Assembly: GCA_038025085.1 (NCBI GenBank)
Contig: CM076151.1
Span: 10,762,501 to 10,826,500, forward strand
Direction: 5' to 3'
DNA: 64,000 nucleotides
Source: Tetragonia tetragonoides
Taxonomy: Eukaryota > Streptophyta > Magnoliopsida > Caryophyllales > Aizoaceae
Part shown: positions 24,519 through 36,339 of the stretch, in pieces
Numbering within the stretch: the stretch's first letter is position 1
How the letters are laid out: every line of letters begins with the position of its first letter
Translations under genes and position numbers: made by a program
Notes under the pieces: model-generated
Databases searched by the model: none
Seen by the model: only the letters and a program-made list of their open reading frames with translations
Told to the model about the DNA's origin: nothing

Positions 24519-26405
24519 ATGGCAATTCCCACTTATTCAGGTTTTTCACCACCTAATTTTTTTCACCCACTTCAAAATTCCACAAAATCTACCATATTTA
24601 ACTCTTTCCACCACTTTTTAACCCCTCCATGGACAAATCCCAAGTTCATAATCACCCAATCCTCTGCTTGTTCATCCCCTGTTCTTGAAGAAGAATCCTC
24701 CCCTGTTGTTCCCCTAGTTGAATTCAGCTATGGAGTTCCTGATTCCGGGTATCCGAAACCCGATGAGCGTAACGTTAATAAAATTATAAGAGATATATTG
24801 AACAATCCTAGCACTGAAGATCTTGCATTTGAGTATTATGAGAAAGCAAAACAAAGCTTAGAGTTTAAACCTCAGAAAACAACTTTGAAATCTTTGTTGA
24901 GGTATTTGGTAAGATCAAAGAAATGGGATTTAATTTCTGTTGTTTCTAGAGATATGAAGTTGTATGGGGTTATACCTGATGCTACATTTTGTGCTAGAAT
25001 TGTAAGTTCTTGCATTAAAGTTAGGAAGTTCAGAATGGCTGATTTGCTCCTTGAGAGTTTTGAAATTGATCAAAAGATTGCGTCTTTTGCTTATGTATCT
25101 GCTATGAAAAGCTATAATATGCTTCATATGTATAGAATCACTGTTAATTTGTACAAAAGGATTGTTTCAGCTGAAATTGTGTTGGATCCTGAAGGATATA
25201 TTGTGCTCATGGAAGCTTATATGAAAGTGGGCAATTCTAAGAAAGTTATTGAATTGTTTAGTGAACTTGAAGCTAGTGAGAAGCTGGATTGTTTAGAGAA
25301 TCCTGGTCAAATTTATGGGGTTTTTATTGAGGCATTGGGGAAACTGGGGCAAGGTCTCAAAGCTCTTGAGCAATTTGAGCAAATGAGCAAAAAGGGTATC
25401 CCTCCAAGTGCCTCGATTTATGTTTCGTTGATTGGTTCTTTGGCCGAACTTAGAGAAATTAATATCGCCGAACATCTTGTTGATGAAGCAGAATCCAAGC
25501 AAATGCTAAAGGACCCAGCATTGTTCATGAAGTTAGTAATCATGTATGTTGAAGAGGGATTAATGGAGAGGACTTTAGATGTTGTAGAGAAGATGAAAGG
25601 TGCTAACTTGAAGGTCTCTGATTGCATATTTTGTTCCATTGTTAATGGGTATGCTAAGAAGAGAGGCCTTAAAGCAGGAGCCAAAGTTTACCAGGAGCTA
25701 ACATCACAAGGGTGTGAGCCAGGGCAAGTGACTTATGCATCCATCATCAATGTCTACTTTCGCCTAGCGCTATTTTCTAAGGCCAAGAAGGTTTTTGATG
25801 AAATGCAGCAAAAGGGGTTTGATCGATGTGTTGTGGCATATTCCACCATGATTGTCATGTATGGGAAGACGGGACAATCAAGAGAGGCGATGAAGCTCCT
25901 AGCAAAGATGAAGGAAAGAGGGTGCGAGCCTAATGTTTGGGTCTACAACGCGCTGATTGACTTGCATGGAAGGGCCAAGGATTTGAGGCAAGTAGACAAG
26001 ATATGGAAGGAGATGCAAAGGAGGAGAGTTAAGCCTGATCGAGTAAGCTATACTAGCACTATAGGAGCATACTCTAAGGCACGCGAGTATGAAGCTTGTA
26101 CCAAGTTTTACAATGAGTATCGAGAAAATGGAGGTAGGATTGATTTAGCCATGGCTGGTTTAATGGTGGGCGTGTTCTCGAAGATTAATAGGGTTGATGA
26201 ATTGGTTAGGCTCTTGCACGATATGAGGGTCGAAGGGACTAAGTTAGATGCAAGGCTATACAGGTCTGCTCTGAATGCCCTTAGAGATGCAGGGCTAGAA
26301 TTGCAAGCAAAATGGTTGCAGGAAAGTTTTGAAAGAACTTTGGCTGATGAGCCTTTAGTTGCTAATAATAATGGGAAGCCTAGAATGAGACCAGCTTTGT
26401 TCTAG
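24519..26405 (+). CDS. P-class pentatricopeptide repeat protein, probably chloroplast (At5g13770-like)
   Basis: An intact, intronless ORF of 628 aa. The N-terminus (about 1-55) is rich in Ser/Thr/Pro and lacks acidic residues, fitting an organelle transit peptide. The rest is a run of about 12 PPR motifs of about 35 aa from roughly residue 125 to 590. Clear ones include TYASIINVYFRLALFSKAKK, AYSTMIVMYGKTGQSREAMK, VYNALIDLHGRAKDLRQVDK and SYTSTIGAYSKAREYEACTK. No E, DYW or SMR domain is visible, so it is a P-class protein expected to bind and stabilise or process organelle RNA. The resemblance to At5g13770 is from memory of overall layout and is moderate. It is a conserved single-copy gene inside a fast-changing cluster. 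Confidence 0.92.
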   Translation: MAIPTYSGFSPPNFFHPLQNSTKSTIFNSFHHFLTPPWTNPKFIITQSSACSSPVLEEESSPVVPLVEFSYGVPDSGYPKPDERNVNKIIRDILNNPSTEDLAFEYYEKAKQSLEFKPQKTTLKSLLRYLVRSKKWDLISVVSRDMKLYGVIPDATFCARIVSSCIKVRKFRMADLLLESFEIDQKIASFAYVSAMKSYNMLHMYRITVNLYKRIVSAEIVLDPEGYIVLMEAYMKVGNSKKVIELFSELEASEKLDCLENPGQIYGVFIEALGKLGQGLKALEQFEQMSKKGIPPSASIYVSLIGSLAELREINIAEHLVDEAESKQMLKDPALFMKLVIMYVEEGLMERTLDVVEKMKGANLKVSDCIFCSIVNGYAKKRGLKAGAKVYQELTSQGCEPGQVTYASIINVYFRLALFSKAKKVFDEMQQKGFDRCVVAYSTMIVMYGKTGQSREAMKLLAKMKERGCEPNVWVYNALIDLHGRAKDLRQVDKIWKEMQRRRVKPDRVSYTSTIGAYSKAREYEACTKFYNEYRENGGRIDLAMAGLMVGVFSKINRVDELVRLLHDMRVEGTKLDARLYRSALNALRDAGLELQAKWLQESFERTLADEPLVANNNGKPRMRPALF

Positions 26406-27661
26406 CAATTTGAAGAAAGAACACAGGTAATTGTAAACAAGGTTGAAAAAAAATGTGTCCAAAAGGATTGTTGTGTACAGATTACTGTGATATGTACAAT
26501 CTTGATAAAGGTCAAATGGGCAATGCATTTCTACACTCAATTCTCAGGTTATGGGATGTTTATTTCTTGTGCCAAAAAGTCTATTTGCAACCCATTTTGG
26601 CTGTTAAAAAGAACAAAAAAAAAGATACGAGGATTGAAAATGACCCTATTTGGGTTGAAAAAATTTAGGCAAAAATAATTGGGCCATTGAGTCTTGTTGT
26701 TGATTTGATTGTCTTCTTCTTTATTTATTGTTAAACATTTCAGTAATGAATTGCCCATAATTGATTTGTTTCCCCAAAAAACTAGGAAAGGTACTAGTTT
26801 CGATGTCTAACATTGTTATATGTTATTCCATCATTGTTGTGAATCAATTATACACCTTTAATTTCTATTGGATGCATTTATATTTCTGTGCTAAAAGAGA
26901 ACAAAGCAAAAACACATATATTACCCACACATATATTAAAGAGTGACTAATATCCAATAAGGAAGTAAGTTACACAATTATCACACTATTAGGATATGAT
27001 ACTCCTAGTCAATGAAATTTGCCTCCTGGCTACCATTTATTCTATACAAGGATTTGGGTAGCGCATGTGTAAAATCCAATTATTCATCAATAAGTTAGAC
27101 AATTAGCAGCAAATACATTAGGATGTTGGTGTATGTGTGTTTTTTTATAGTTGCTAATTGTGATCCTTGAGATCTTGTGGTGGTTTGGTCTTTGGCCTTA
27201 GTCATCAAATGTAGCCGTTTGCATTTTTAATGGTTGGTAGGTAGGCCAAGTCCATGTGATGAACTGATGACATGTATTATACGTATGTTCGCTTTGTCTT
27301 GATTATAGTTAATGTGCCAATTTGAGAGAAATTATAAGTAAACTTTAGGATCGATCTTCACCATCACTCTAATACCATGTAAAACTGTACACCTAATAAT
27401 TAGTAAAATAAGATCAATGTTAAACCTTAACCATTATTGGTGATTAATAAGGAAATAAAGAAACCTCTCAAGCTCGATAAATAAGACTTGCGTCAATTTA
27501 AATTATATTATAAAAAGAAAACAATAATTAAAACTCGTTCTTTTCGTCATATCATTATGCAATCCATTATGTTTGTTATATTTTGAAAGTTCAATCCCTT
27601 TATGTATCATTATGTTTTCATTCGTTAAACTCGGTTATGCTCTAATATTATAATATGTTAA
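26406..27661. other. PPR 3' region and AT-rich spacer
   Basis: The PPR 3' UTR probably extends to about 26750. After that the DNA is AT-rich without recognisable features up to the MITE at 27662. Confidence 0.5.
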
Positions 27662-28140
27662 AGGATTTTTTTTTGCTAAAAACACCCCTAAAAAATTTAG
27701 GTGAGTGAAAAAATACCCTAATAATTTTTTTGAAGGAACATCCCAATACCGCAACAATGCCCTGTTAGGACACCCCAAGCTAATCTCTATGGTGGTTTCC
27801 GTTCATTTTTTGTTGGGTTTGCCCATAATATCCTCACGCTTATTTCGCATGCTCATTTAATTTCACACCCACCCATAACCTTCCCAATTTCTCATCACTT
27901 ACCCCCTCACTTACGTTCTAACTTTTCCTCCATTAAGAATTGCACAAGTGAGATAAGCATGAGAGTATTATGGGCAAACCCAGCAAAAAGTGAACGGAAA
28001 CCACCATAGAGATTAGCTTGGGGTGTCTTGACATGACGTTTTTGCGGTATTAGGATGTTCTTTCAAAAAAAATATTTATTGGGGTGTTTTTCCACCCACT
28101 TAAATTTTTTAGGGGTGTTTTTAGGCAAAAAAAAAATCCT
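27662..28140. mobile_element. MITE, 479 bp, long near-perfect inverted repeats
   Basis: The left arm begins AGGATTTTTTTTTGCTAAAA and the right arm (minus strand) AGGATTTTTTTTTTGCCTAA. Similarity runs for about 180 bp per arm, including the CACCCCTAAAAAATTTA block and the TGGTGGTTTCCGTTCA block. The flanks ATGTTA and ATGTTTAA are only loosely similar, so no target duplication is claimed. It lies 200 bp upstream of an F-box promoter. Confidence 0.8.
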
Positions 28141-28345
28141 ATGTTTAATAAGACTAGGGCTTAAAACTAGTTTAACAAGTAAAAAATCTCCAGGTGTCTA
28201 AGCTAATACTTGGATTAGTGGATAGTTATTAGTTGGATTGAAACCGCTACCTTTGTTCTTACTAACGAAACGATTGAAAATGTCAAAGCACAGTTGACAG
28301 TAGTGACCAAAAGCAAAAGAAGAATTCCAAGACTAATGAAACTAG

Positions 28346-28353
28346 TATATAGT
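28346..28353 (+). promoter_or_regulatory. TATA box of the F-box gene at 28.4-29.6 kb
   Basis: TATATAGT lies 83 bases upstream of the ATG at 28429. It argues against the longer in-frame start at 28294, which would precede the transcription start. Confidence 0.5.
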
Positions 28354-28428
28354 ATGGTCAAAATCCAATCTCTCTCCTCGTTGAGCCTTTGGTTCCTCCC
28401 TCCCACAACCAACAATCACCCTTCAGAA

Positions 28429-29607
28429 ATGATTCATGGAAGAGAGAGAAACAGATACAGGAAAAAATTGAGGTTGAAGAAATACAACCAACCCCAAAAC
28501 AATGGCTTCTCAATTGAGTTACCTGAAGATCTCATATTCACTGAAATTCTCACAAGATTACCCATCAATTCATTGACTCAATTCAAATTAGTATCAAAGA
28601 AGTGGGACGCAATAATCTCAAGCCCCCAATTCATCAAATCACACATTGAATGCACCAATTCAAACCCATTTGTGCCTTCAAGTTATATCTTCATAAAATC
28701 CCCTTACTACTTTTATATCCTCAATTATGCAGCATATGATAGATACCCAGATGATAATCGAGGTGAGAAAGGCTTAATTTCGGTTAAAAATCTCAGCTTT
28801 AGTGATAATGGTGTTAGTACTTTCTTGATTGGTTCATGTAATGGATTGGTGTGCTTTGGCCGTGGTAATTATGCTTCCGTTGTTGATTATTCCTTCAGTG
28901 TTTGTAACCCTGTGATGGGTATTACTTATCATGTTTTAGATCCTTTGGGGAATTTTGGAGGGAAATTGATATACGGATTTGGGTTTGTTTCATCAAAAGA
29001 TGATTATAGACTGTTTATTGGTGGCCTTCAGAGAAGAAGCTCAGAAAACTTCATATATGTTCATTCATTAAGATCTAAAGAGTGGAAGAAAATTGGTGCC
29101 TTTGATGAAGGGGAGTTTACTGTTTTCAGGGGTGGTAAGGGAGTATTGGTCAATGAGACATTGCATTGGGATGTACATCAAGTGTGGACATCTAGAGTTA
29201 AGAAGTGCATTTGTGGGTTTGATTTGGTTCACGAGGTCTTTAAGTATGTGCCAATGCCTGAGGAGTATGTCAGTAATGGTCACTATCTGGATTTCAGATT
29301 GTGTGAGATGGGTGGGTCTTTGTGTGCCTGGGCTGAAGACATGAAAGGAGGGATGGAAATGTGGATGTTAAAGCAATATGGAACATGGGAATCCTGGATG
29401 AAACTGTACAAAATCGACATGGTTCCGGGCTTGTGGAACTTCTATGGATGTACAAATAATGGCAAGGTTTTGGTGCAAACACATAAGGGAAGTCTCTTGC
29501 TCGCTGATCCCGATCAGAGTCTGCCAAAGTATACTACACTAGTGAAGGATTTGGGTGATATCGAGGTAGTGAATTATGTCAGAAGTGCTGTTTCTCCTTT
29601 ACTTTGA
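28429..29607 (+). CDS. F-box protein with FBA domain
   Basis: The start at 28429 (MIHGRERNRYRKKLRL) is chosen because a TATA box lies 83 bases upstream; the open frame itself continues back to 28294. The protein has 392 aa. A basic N-terminus precedes an F-box at about residues 27-70 (LPEDLIFTEILTRLPINSLT, FKLVSKKWDAII). The FBA domain follows (LIGSCNGLVCFGRG, VCNPVMGITY, YGFGFVSSKDDYRLF, VLVNETLHWDV, MLKQYGTWESWMKLYKI). It ends NYVRSAVSPLL. It is intact, opposite in orientation to the trio at 17-23 kb, and closer to the plus-strand members at 38.9-47.7 kb in its RLPI.SL.QFK motif. Confidence 0.88.
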   Translation: MIHGRERNRYRKKLRLKKYNQPQNNGFSIELPEDLIFTEILTRLPINSLTQFKLVSKKWDAIISSPQFIKSHIECTNSNPFVPSSYIFIKSPYYFYILNYAAYDRYPDDNRGEKGLISVKNLSFSDNGVSTFLIGSCNGLVCFGRGNYASVVDYSFSVCNPVMGITYHVLDPLGNFGGKLIYGFGFVSSKDDYRLFIGGLQRRSSENFIYVHSLRSKEWKKIGAFDEGEFTVFRGGKGVLVNETLHWDVHQVWTSRVKKCICGFDLVHEVFKYVPMPEEYVSNGHYLDFRLCEMGGSLCAWAEDMKGGMEMWMLKQYGTWESWMKLYKIDMVPGLWNFYGCTNNGKVLVQTHKGSLLLADPDQSLPKYTTLVKDLGDIEVVNYVRSAVSPLL

Positions 29608-30833
29608 TTATTGTAAAGAATAGAATGGTAAGAACAAGCTGTTAACTACAAGTGAATACCATGGCTGGCTCATTTATTGTTGCTTCGTGGTTTTCTTTTT
29701 GTACAGATTATGTTTGTTTCAATACTTTCTGAACTATTTGGCAACCGCCAACCTGTAAGCGAAGACGTATTTATATTTTGGATATTGCAAAGTTAGCTGT
29801 CCCAGTTGCCTATTTTCTTCCCCCCCCCCCCCCCCCTGCCCCCATCCCCCACAAAAAGAAGAAAAAAAGGGAAGAAAAAAAAGAGAGGAAAAGTAATGAT
29901 ATATTGTTTGATCCTTGTGTTTTGTGGTAGGATATACTGGCATTCTGGCGATGGACTTAAAACATCTTGTTAGTACGGAGTATCCTACTTCATGAATAAT
30001 TCATGTGGCTTAACTTACTATGCTTTGTAGCATCATGCAAGTGTTGTGTACTCTAGTCAATCTTTTGATTGCTGTTGAGGTTGTGTACCCACTGCAAGAA
30101 TATGCTTTCATGGTGATTGGGCATGCAATTCCCGATTTACTGTTTAATCTTTTAATTTGAGATAATCAGTTGTTGTTTGTATGATACATATATGTTTCTC
30201 CTTCCGGTTCACAGAAACGGGTTGCTAGAGAATCCGAATGACCACACATGCCATTTTTCGTAGCTAATGTGAATCCGCATCATTCTAGATTGTGAGATCA
30301 GGAAGATTCTTCAAAGTACCTTTTCAGTATGAAAGACATGTAGCTATGTATTTTGAAACCTCAGTTGAACTCAGTTGCTATATGAGTTCTTACAGTTCCA
30401 AGGTTTAGTACTTGGTTAAAACTTAAAAGATGCAAGTGTCATAGACCCTTTACTAGTCCATCTTGTATGTTGTTTGAGGCTATTTCCTTAATTCTCAAAC
30501 GACGACTTTGTCACTCGTCATTTTGTCAGGGTTAAGGCTATTGAGGCTATTGCCTGCATTTTCAGAAGATAGTTGCTGGGGAAAGGCCGTGGAGATCTCA
30601 TTCCCCTCCCCCCAAGCTTCATGAAAGGAACTGCAGTTATGGTATAGTTATTCTGAAATTATATTTTCTCTCTGGATTAACCTTTTTAAATATCTGGTTT
30701 TATATTTGGTGCGCCATGTATTTTCCTTTCTATTATTAGCTCTTGTTTGGAGTAATGTCTACTCTGTCTAGTTGTTTTAAGGTGTAGTATGTTCCTTTTC
30801 TCCTACCTCTTGGTAGAGATGGGTTTGGCTCTG
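29608..30833. other. F-box 3' region; poly(C) tract; no gene
   Basis: Includes a 17-base C run at 29820-29836 followed by more C blocks. Otherwise AT-rich, with no recognisable gene up to the first repeat monomer at about 30834. Confidence 0.5.
29820..29836 (+). repeat. Poly(C) homopolymer (17 bases)
   Basis: Uninterrupted C17, then CTGCCCCCATCCCCC. The length may be an assembly approximation. Confidence 0.9.
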
Positions 30834-33800
30834 GGAACAAAGGTGTATACTTTTGGGGGTAATTCACGTTTTTGGGGGTTCCGGGAGGCCCCGGGATGAA
30901 GGTGTACATTTTTGCACCACATCGCACGTGACACCCCTAGGGTACATGGGAGGCCCCCGAGGTCGATTATCTAGTCCTCAATAGGCTTGTAAGAGCGTTT
31001 TTACGTGACACCAATGTAGGGGCAGAATGTCAAAAGCATGGGTGATATCGAAGTTGGGGAATCCTGATGAACCTCCCGGAGCTCCGAGGGTCCTTTAGGG
31101 TCATGATAGACCCCCTGGAGAAGTTTGGGCAAAAATAACACTCGGGCTCCGGGAAGCCAAAAATGAAGGTTATAATCCATGTTTTTGGGGGGTTCCGTGA
31201 GGCCCAGAACCAAGGTGTATATTTTTTCACCACATTGTACGAGACACACCAAAGGGGTTATGGGAGGGCCCCGAGGCTCCATTATCGGGTTCTTGATGTG
31301 CTCCAAAGGGCGTTTCTAAGGGACACCAATGTAAGAGGCAAAACACAGAAGACATGGGTCATATCAAAGTTCGGAGATCCGGACGATCTTCCTGGAGCAC
31401 CAAGGGTCCTTTTGGGTCATGATAGACCCCGCAGAGAAGTTTGGGCAAAAATGACACCCGGGCCCCGGGAAGCCAAAAACGAAGGCTATAATCCACATTT
31501 TCGGGGGATTAGGAAAGACCCCAGAACGAAGGTGTATATTTTCGCACCACATTGTACGGGTTACCCCTAGGGGACATAGGAGGCCCCCGGGGTCCGTAAT
31601 AAAGTCCCTGATATGCTTGTAAGGTCGTTTTTACAGGACACCAATGTAAGGGTCGGAACAACGAAAGCATGAGTAATGTCGAAGTTTTGGGATCTGGATG
31701 ACCCTCCTAGGACACCGAGGGTCCTCCAGGATCACGATAGACCCCCCCGAGAAGTTTGGGCAAAACTAGCTCCCAAGCCCCGGGAAGCCGAAAACCGAAG
31801 GTGCTAAACCACGTTTTTCGGGTTTTCTGGAAGCCCCAGAACAAAGGTGTATATTTTAACAGCACATAGTACAGGACACCCCTAGACATGGGAGGCCCCC
31901 AGGGTCGGATATCTGGTCCTTGATAGGCTTGTAAGAGTGTTTTTATGTGACACCAATGTAGGGGCCAGAATATTGAAAGCATGGGTGATATCAAAGTTCG
32001 GGAATCCGGATGACCCTCCCGGAGTTCCGAGGGTCCTATAGGGTCATGATAGACCCCCTGGAGAAGTTTGGGCAAAAATGACACCCGGGTCCCGGGAAGA
32101 CAAAAACGAAGGTTATAATCCATGTTTTTGGGGATTTCGTGAGGCCCCAGAACGAATGTGTATATTTTCTCACCACATTGTACGAGAATCCCCAAAGGAG
32201 TTATGGGAGGCCCTTGGGCTCCGTTATCGGGTCCCTGATATGCTCCAAAGGGCGTTTTTACGGGACACAAATGTAAGGCCGGAACACCGAAAGCATGGAT
32301 GATATCGAAGTTCGGAGATTCGTATGATCCTCCCGGAACACCAAGGGTCCTTTTGGGCCATGATAGACCTTCCGGTGAAGTTTGGGCAAAAATGACACCC
32401 AGGCACCGGGAAGCCAAAACCGAAGGTTATAATCCATGTTTTTGAAAGTTCCATGAGAACCCGAAACGAAGGTGTATTTTTTTTCACCACATTATACTTG
32501 ACACCCCAAAGGGCTATAGGAGGCCCCTGGCTCCATTATAAAGTCCCTGATATGCTTCAAAGGGCGTTTTTACGGACATCAATGTAAGGGCTGGAACACT
32601 GAAAACATGGGTGATATCGAAGTTCGGAGATCCGGATGATCCTCCTGGAGCACCAAGGGACCTTCCGGGTCATGGTAGACCCCCCGGAAAAGTTTGGGCA
32701 AAAATGACACCCGGGCCCCGGGAAGCCAAACCGAAGGCTAGGAAAGGCCCCGGAATGAAGGTGTATATTTTCATACCACATTGTACGGGTCACCCCTAGG
32801 GGATATATGAGGCCCTCGGGGTCCGTTATCGAGGTCCCTGATATGCTTGTAAGGGCGTTTTTACTGAACACCAATGTAATGGTTGGTAGTACGAAAGCAT
32901 GAGTAATGTCGAAGTTTGGGGACCTAGATGACCCTCTTAGAGCACCGAGGGTCCTCTAGGATCATGATAGACCCTACGGAGAAGTTTGGGCAAAACTAAC
33001 TCCCGGGCCCTGGGAAGCCGAAAACTGAAGGCTCAAATTTACGTTTTTTCGGCTTTCCGGGAGGCCCCAGAACAAAGGTGTATATTTTAACACCTCATAG
33101 CATGGGACACCCCTAGGGGACATGCGGGGCCCCCGGGGTCGGTTATCTGGTCCCTAATAGGCTTTTATGGGCGTTTTTATGTGACACCAATGTATGGGCC
33201 AAAATGTCGAAAGTATACGTGATAGCGAAGTTCGGGAATCCGGATGACCCTCCCGAAACTCCAAGGGTCCTTTAGGGTCATGATAGACCCCCCGGAGAAG
33301 TTTGGGCAAAAATGACACCCGGGTCCCGAGAAGCCAAAATCGAAGGTATCCACGTTTTTGGAGGTTCCATGAGGCCCCGGAACGAAGGTATATATTTTTC
33401 ACCACATTGCACGAGACACCCCAAAGGGGTTATGGGAGGCCCCGGGTTTCTTTATCTGGTCCCAGATATGCTTAAAAGCGCGTTTTTACGGGACCCAATG
33501 CAAGGGCAGAAACACCGAAAACATGGGTGATATCGAAGTTCGTAGATCCGGCTGATCCTCCCGGAGCACAAAGGGACCTTTTGGATCATGACAGACCCCA
33601 GGAGAAGTTTGGGCAAAAATGACACCCGGGCCCCGGGAAGCCAAAAACGAAGGCTATCATCCACATTTTCGGGGGGTTAGGAATGACCCCAGAACGAAGG
33701 TGTATATTTTTGCACCATATTGTACGGGCCACCCCTAGGGGACATAGGAGGCCCCCGGGGTCTGTTATCTGGTCCCTGATATGCTTGTAAGTGCGTTTTT

Positions 33801-36196
33801 ACAGGACACCAATGTAAGAGTCGGAACAACAAAAGCATGAGTAATGTGAAGTTCGAGGATCCGGATGACCCTCCTAAGGCACCGAGGGTCCTCTAGGATT
33901 ATTATAGAGCACCCGGAGAAGTTTGGGCAAAACTATCTCCCAGGCCCCGAGAGGTCGAAAACCGAAGGCGCTAATCCACGTTTTTCGGGTTTCTGGGCAG
34001 CCCAGAACAAAGCTGTATATTTTAGCACCACATAGCACGGGACACCCCTAGGGGACATGGGAGTCCCCGGGGTCGATTATCTGGTCCCTGATAGGCTTGT
34101 AAGGGCGTTTTTACGTGACACCAATGTAGGAGGCAAAATGTCGAAAGCATGGGTGATATCGAAGTTCGGATCTGGATAACCCTCCCGAAGCTCCGAGGGT
34201 CCTTTAGGGTCATGATAGACCCCTCGGTGAAATTTGGGCAAAAATGACACCCTGGTCCCGGGAAGCCAAAAATGAAGGTTATAATCCACGTTTTTGGGGC
34301 TTCCGTGAGGCCCCAGAATGAAGGTGTATATTTTTTCACCACATTGTACGAGACACCCCAAATGGGTTATGGGAAGCCCTCGAGCTCCGTTATCAGGTCC
34401 CTGATATGCTTCAAAGGGCGTTTTTATCGGGCACCAATATATGGGCCGAAACACCGAAAACATGGGTGATATCGAAGTTCGAGATCTGGGTGATCCTCAC
34501 GGAGCACCAATGGTCCTTTTGGGTCATGATAGACCCCCTTGAGATGTTTGGGAAAAAATGACACCCGGGCCCGGGAAGTCAAAAAACGAAGGCTATAATC
34601 CACTTTTTTGGAGTTAAGAAAGACCGCAGAAAGAAGGTGTATATTTTCGTACCACATCGTACGGGCCACCCCTAGGGGACATAGGAGGCCCCCGGGGTCC
34701 GTTATCGGGTCCCTGATATGCTTGTAAGGGCGTTTTTACAGGACACCAATGTAAGAGTCAAAACAAAGAAAGCATGAGTAATGTTGAAGTTCGGGGATCC
34801 GGATGACCCTCCTAGGGCACCGAGGGTCCTCTAGGATTATTATGATAGAGCACCCGGAGAAGTTTGGGCAAAACTATCTCCTGGACCCCAGGAGGCTGAA
34901 AACCGAAGGCGCTAATCCACGCTTTTTGGGTTTCCGGAAAGCCCCAAAGTTGTATATTTTAGCACCACATAGCACGGGACACCCCTAGGGGACATGGGAG
35001 TCCCCGGGGTCGGTTATCTGGTCCCTGACAGGCTTGTAAGGGCGTTTTTACTTGACACCAATGTAAGAGGCAAAATGTCGAAAGCATGGGTGATATCGAA
35101 GTTCGGGAATCCGGATGACCCTCCCAAAGCTCCGAGGGTCCTTTAGGGTCATGATAGACCCCCCGTGAAATTTGGGCAAAAATGACACCCTGGTCCCGGG
35201 AAGCCAAAAACGAAGGTTATAATCCACGTGTTTGGGGCTTCCGTGAGGCCCCGAAATGAAGGTGTATATTTTTTCACCACATTGTACAAGACACTCTAAA
35301 GGGGTTATGGGAGGCCCTCCGTTATCGGGTCCCTAATATGCTTCAAAGGGCGTTTTTACCGGACACCAATGTAAGGGCCAAAACACCGAAAGCATGGGTG
35401 ATATCGAAGTTCGGAGATCCGGGTGATCCTCACGGAGCACCAATGGTCCTTTGGGGTCATGATGGACCCCCTGGAGATGTTTGGGCAAAAATGACACCCG
35501 GGCTCCGGGAAGCCAAAAACGAAGGCTATCCACATTTTTGGGGGTTCAAAAAGGCCGCGGAACGAAGGTGTATATTTTCGCAGCACATAGTACGGGCCAC
35601 CCCTAGGGGACATAGGAGGCCCCTTGGGTCCGTTATCAGGTCCCTGATATGCTTTTAAGGGCGTTTTAAAGGACACCAATGTAAGGGTCGGAACAACGAA
35701 AGCATGAGTGATGTCGAAGTTCTGGGATCCGGATGACCCTGCTAGGGCACCGAGGGTCCTCTAAGATCATGATAGACCCACCGGAGAAGTCTAGGGCCCC
35801 GAAAGCCGAATAGCGAAGGCGCTAGTCCACGTTTTTCGGGTTTCTGGAAGGCCCCCGAACAAAGGTGTATATTTTAACATCACATACCAAGGGACACCCT
35901 TAGGGGACATGGGAGGCCCCCGGGGTCGGTTATCTGGTCCCTGATAGGCTTGTAAGGGCATTTTTACGTGACACCAATGTGGGGGCCAAAATGCTGAAAG
36001 CTTGGGTGATTCCGAAGTTCGGGGATCTGGACGACCCTCCCGGAGCTCCGAGGTCCTTTAGGGTCAAGATAGAACCCCGGAGAAGTTTGGGCAAAAAGGA
36101 CACCCGTGCCCCAAGAAGCCAAAAATGAAGGTTATAATCCACGGTTTTGGGGGTTCCGTGAGGCCCTGGAAGGAAGGTGTATATTTTTTCACCGTT
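30834..36196 (+). repeat. Tandem array 1 of the ~312-bp repeat, with three-monomer higher-order unit
   Basis: About 17 head-to-tail monomers. The anchor CGTTTTTACGTGACACCAAT or close variants recurs near 30993, 31308, 31624, 31937, 32251, 32563, 32852, 33170, 33480, 33792, 34106, 34419, 34730, 35040, 35350, 35662 and 35958, a mean spacing of about 310 bp. Each monomer has a GC-rich palindromic core (CCCGGGCCCCGGGAAGCC) and AGAAGTTTGGGCAAAA. Three monomer types alternate. A has AACTA.CTCCC and TTTTAACACCACATAGCA; B has GGTTATAATCCA and TTTTTTCACCACATTGTACG; C has GGCTATAATCCACATTTT and CACCATTGTACGGGCC-like ends. The order is A-BCA-BB'CA-BCA-BCA-BCA-BCA-B. Both strands are open over hundreds of bases, but the frames drift. 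Family not recognised. Confidence 0.92.
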
Positions 36197-36197
36197 C

Positions 36198-36233
36198 GGG
36201 TTTGGGTTTGGGTTTGGGTTTGGGTTTGGGTTT
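36198..36233 (+). repeat. (GGGTTT)6, telomere-like microsatellite at the array edge
   Basis: Exactly six GGGTTT units abut the last, truncated monomer of array 1. It differs from the plant telomere unit TTTAGGG by lacking the A. The last monomer is cut in its TTTTTTCACC block. Confidence 0.9.
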
Positions 36234-36339
36234 GATGGACGATGCAGTTGGCATATGTTCCATTTCCTCTACAATTATGGTTGTTGATGCCCTTCAGTCT
36301 GCTATATATGACAACATCAACATCAACATTACCCCAGTG

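Noticed and set aside
28294..28428. 45-residue N-terminal extension of the F-box gene
   Set aside because: It precedes and overlaps the TATA box at 28346 and lacks similarity to relatives; the start at 28429 is preferred.
30736..36142. Many 60-236-codon open frames on both strands of array 1
   Set aside because: They repeat with the monomer period, occur in several frames at once, and shift with indels. They reflect a stop-poor GC-rich consensus, not genes.
30834..36196. CRISPR-like regularly spaced repeats
   Set aside because: This is plant nuclear DNA; the whole 312-bp unit is repeated head to tail, without short repeats separated by unique spacers.
36198..36233. True telomere or chromosome end
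   Set aside because: Only six units, GGGTTT not TTTAGGG, and flanked by ordinary sequence on both sides.
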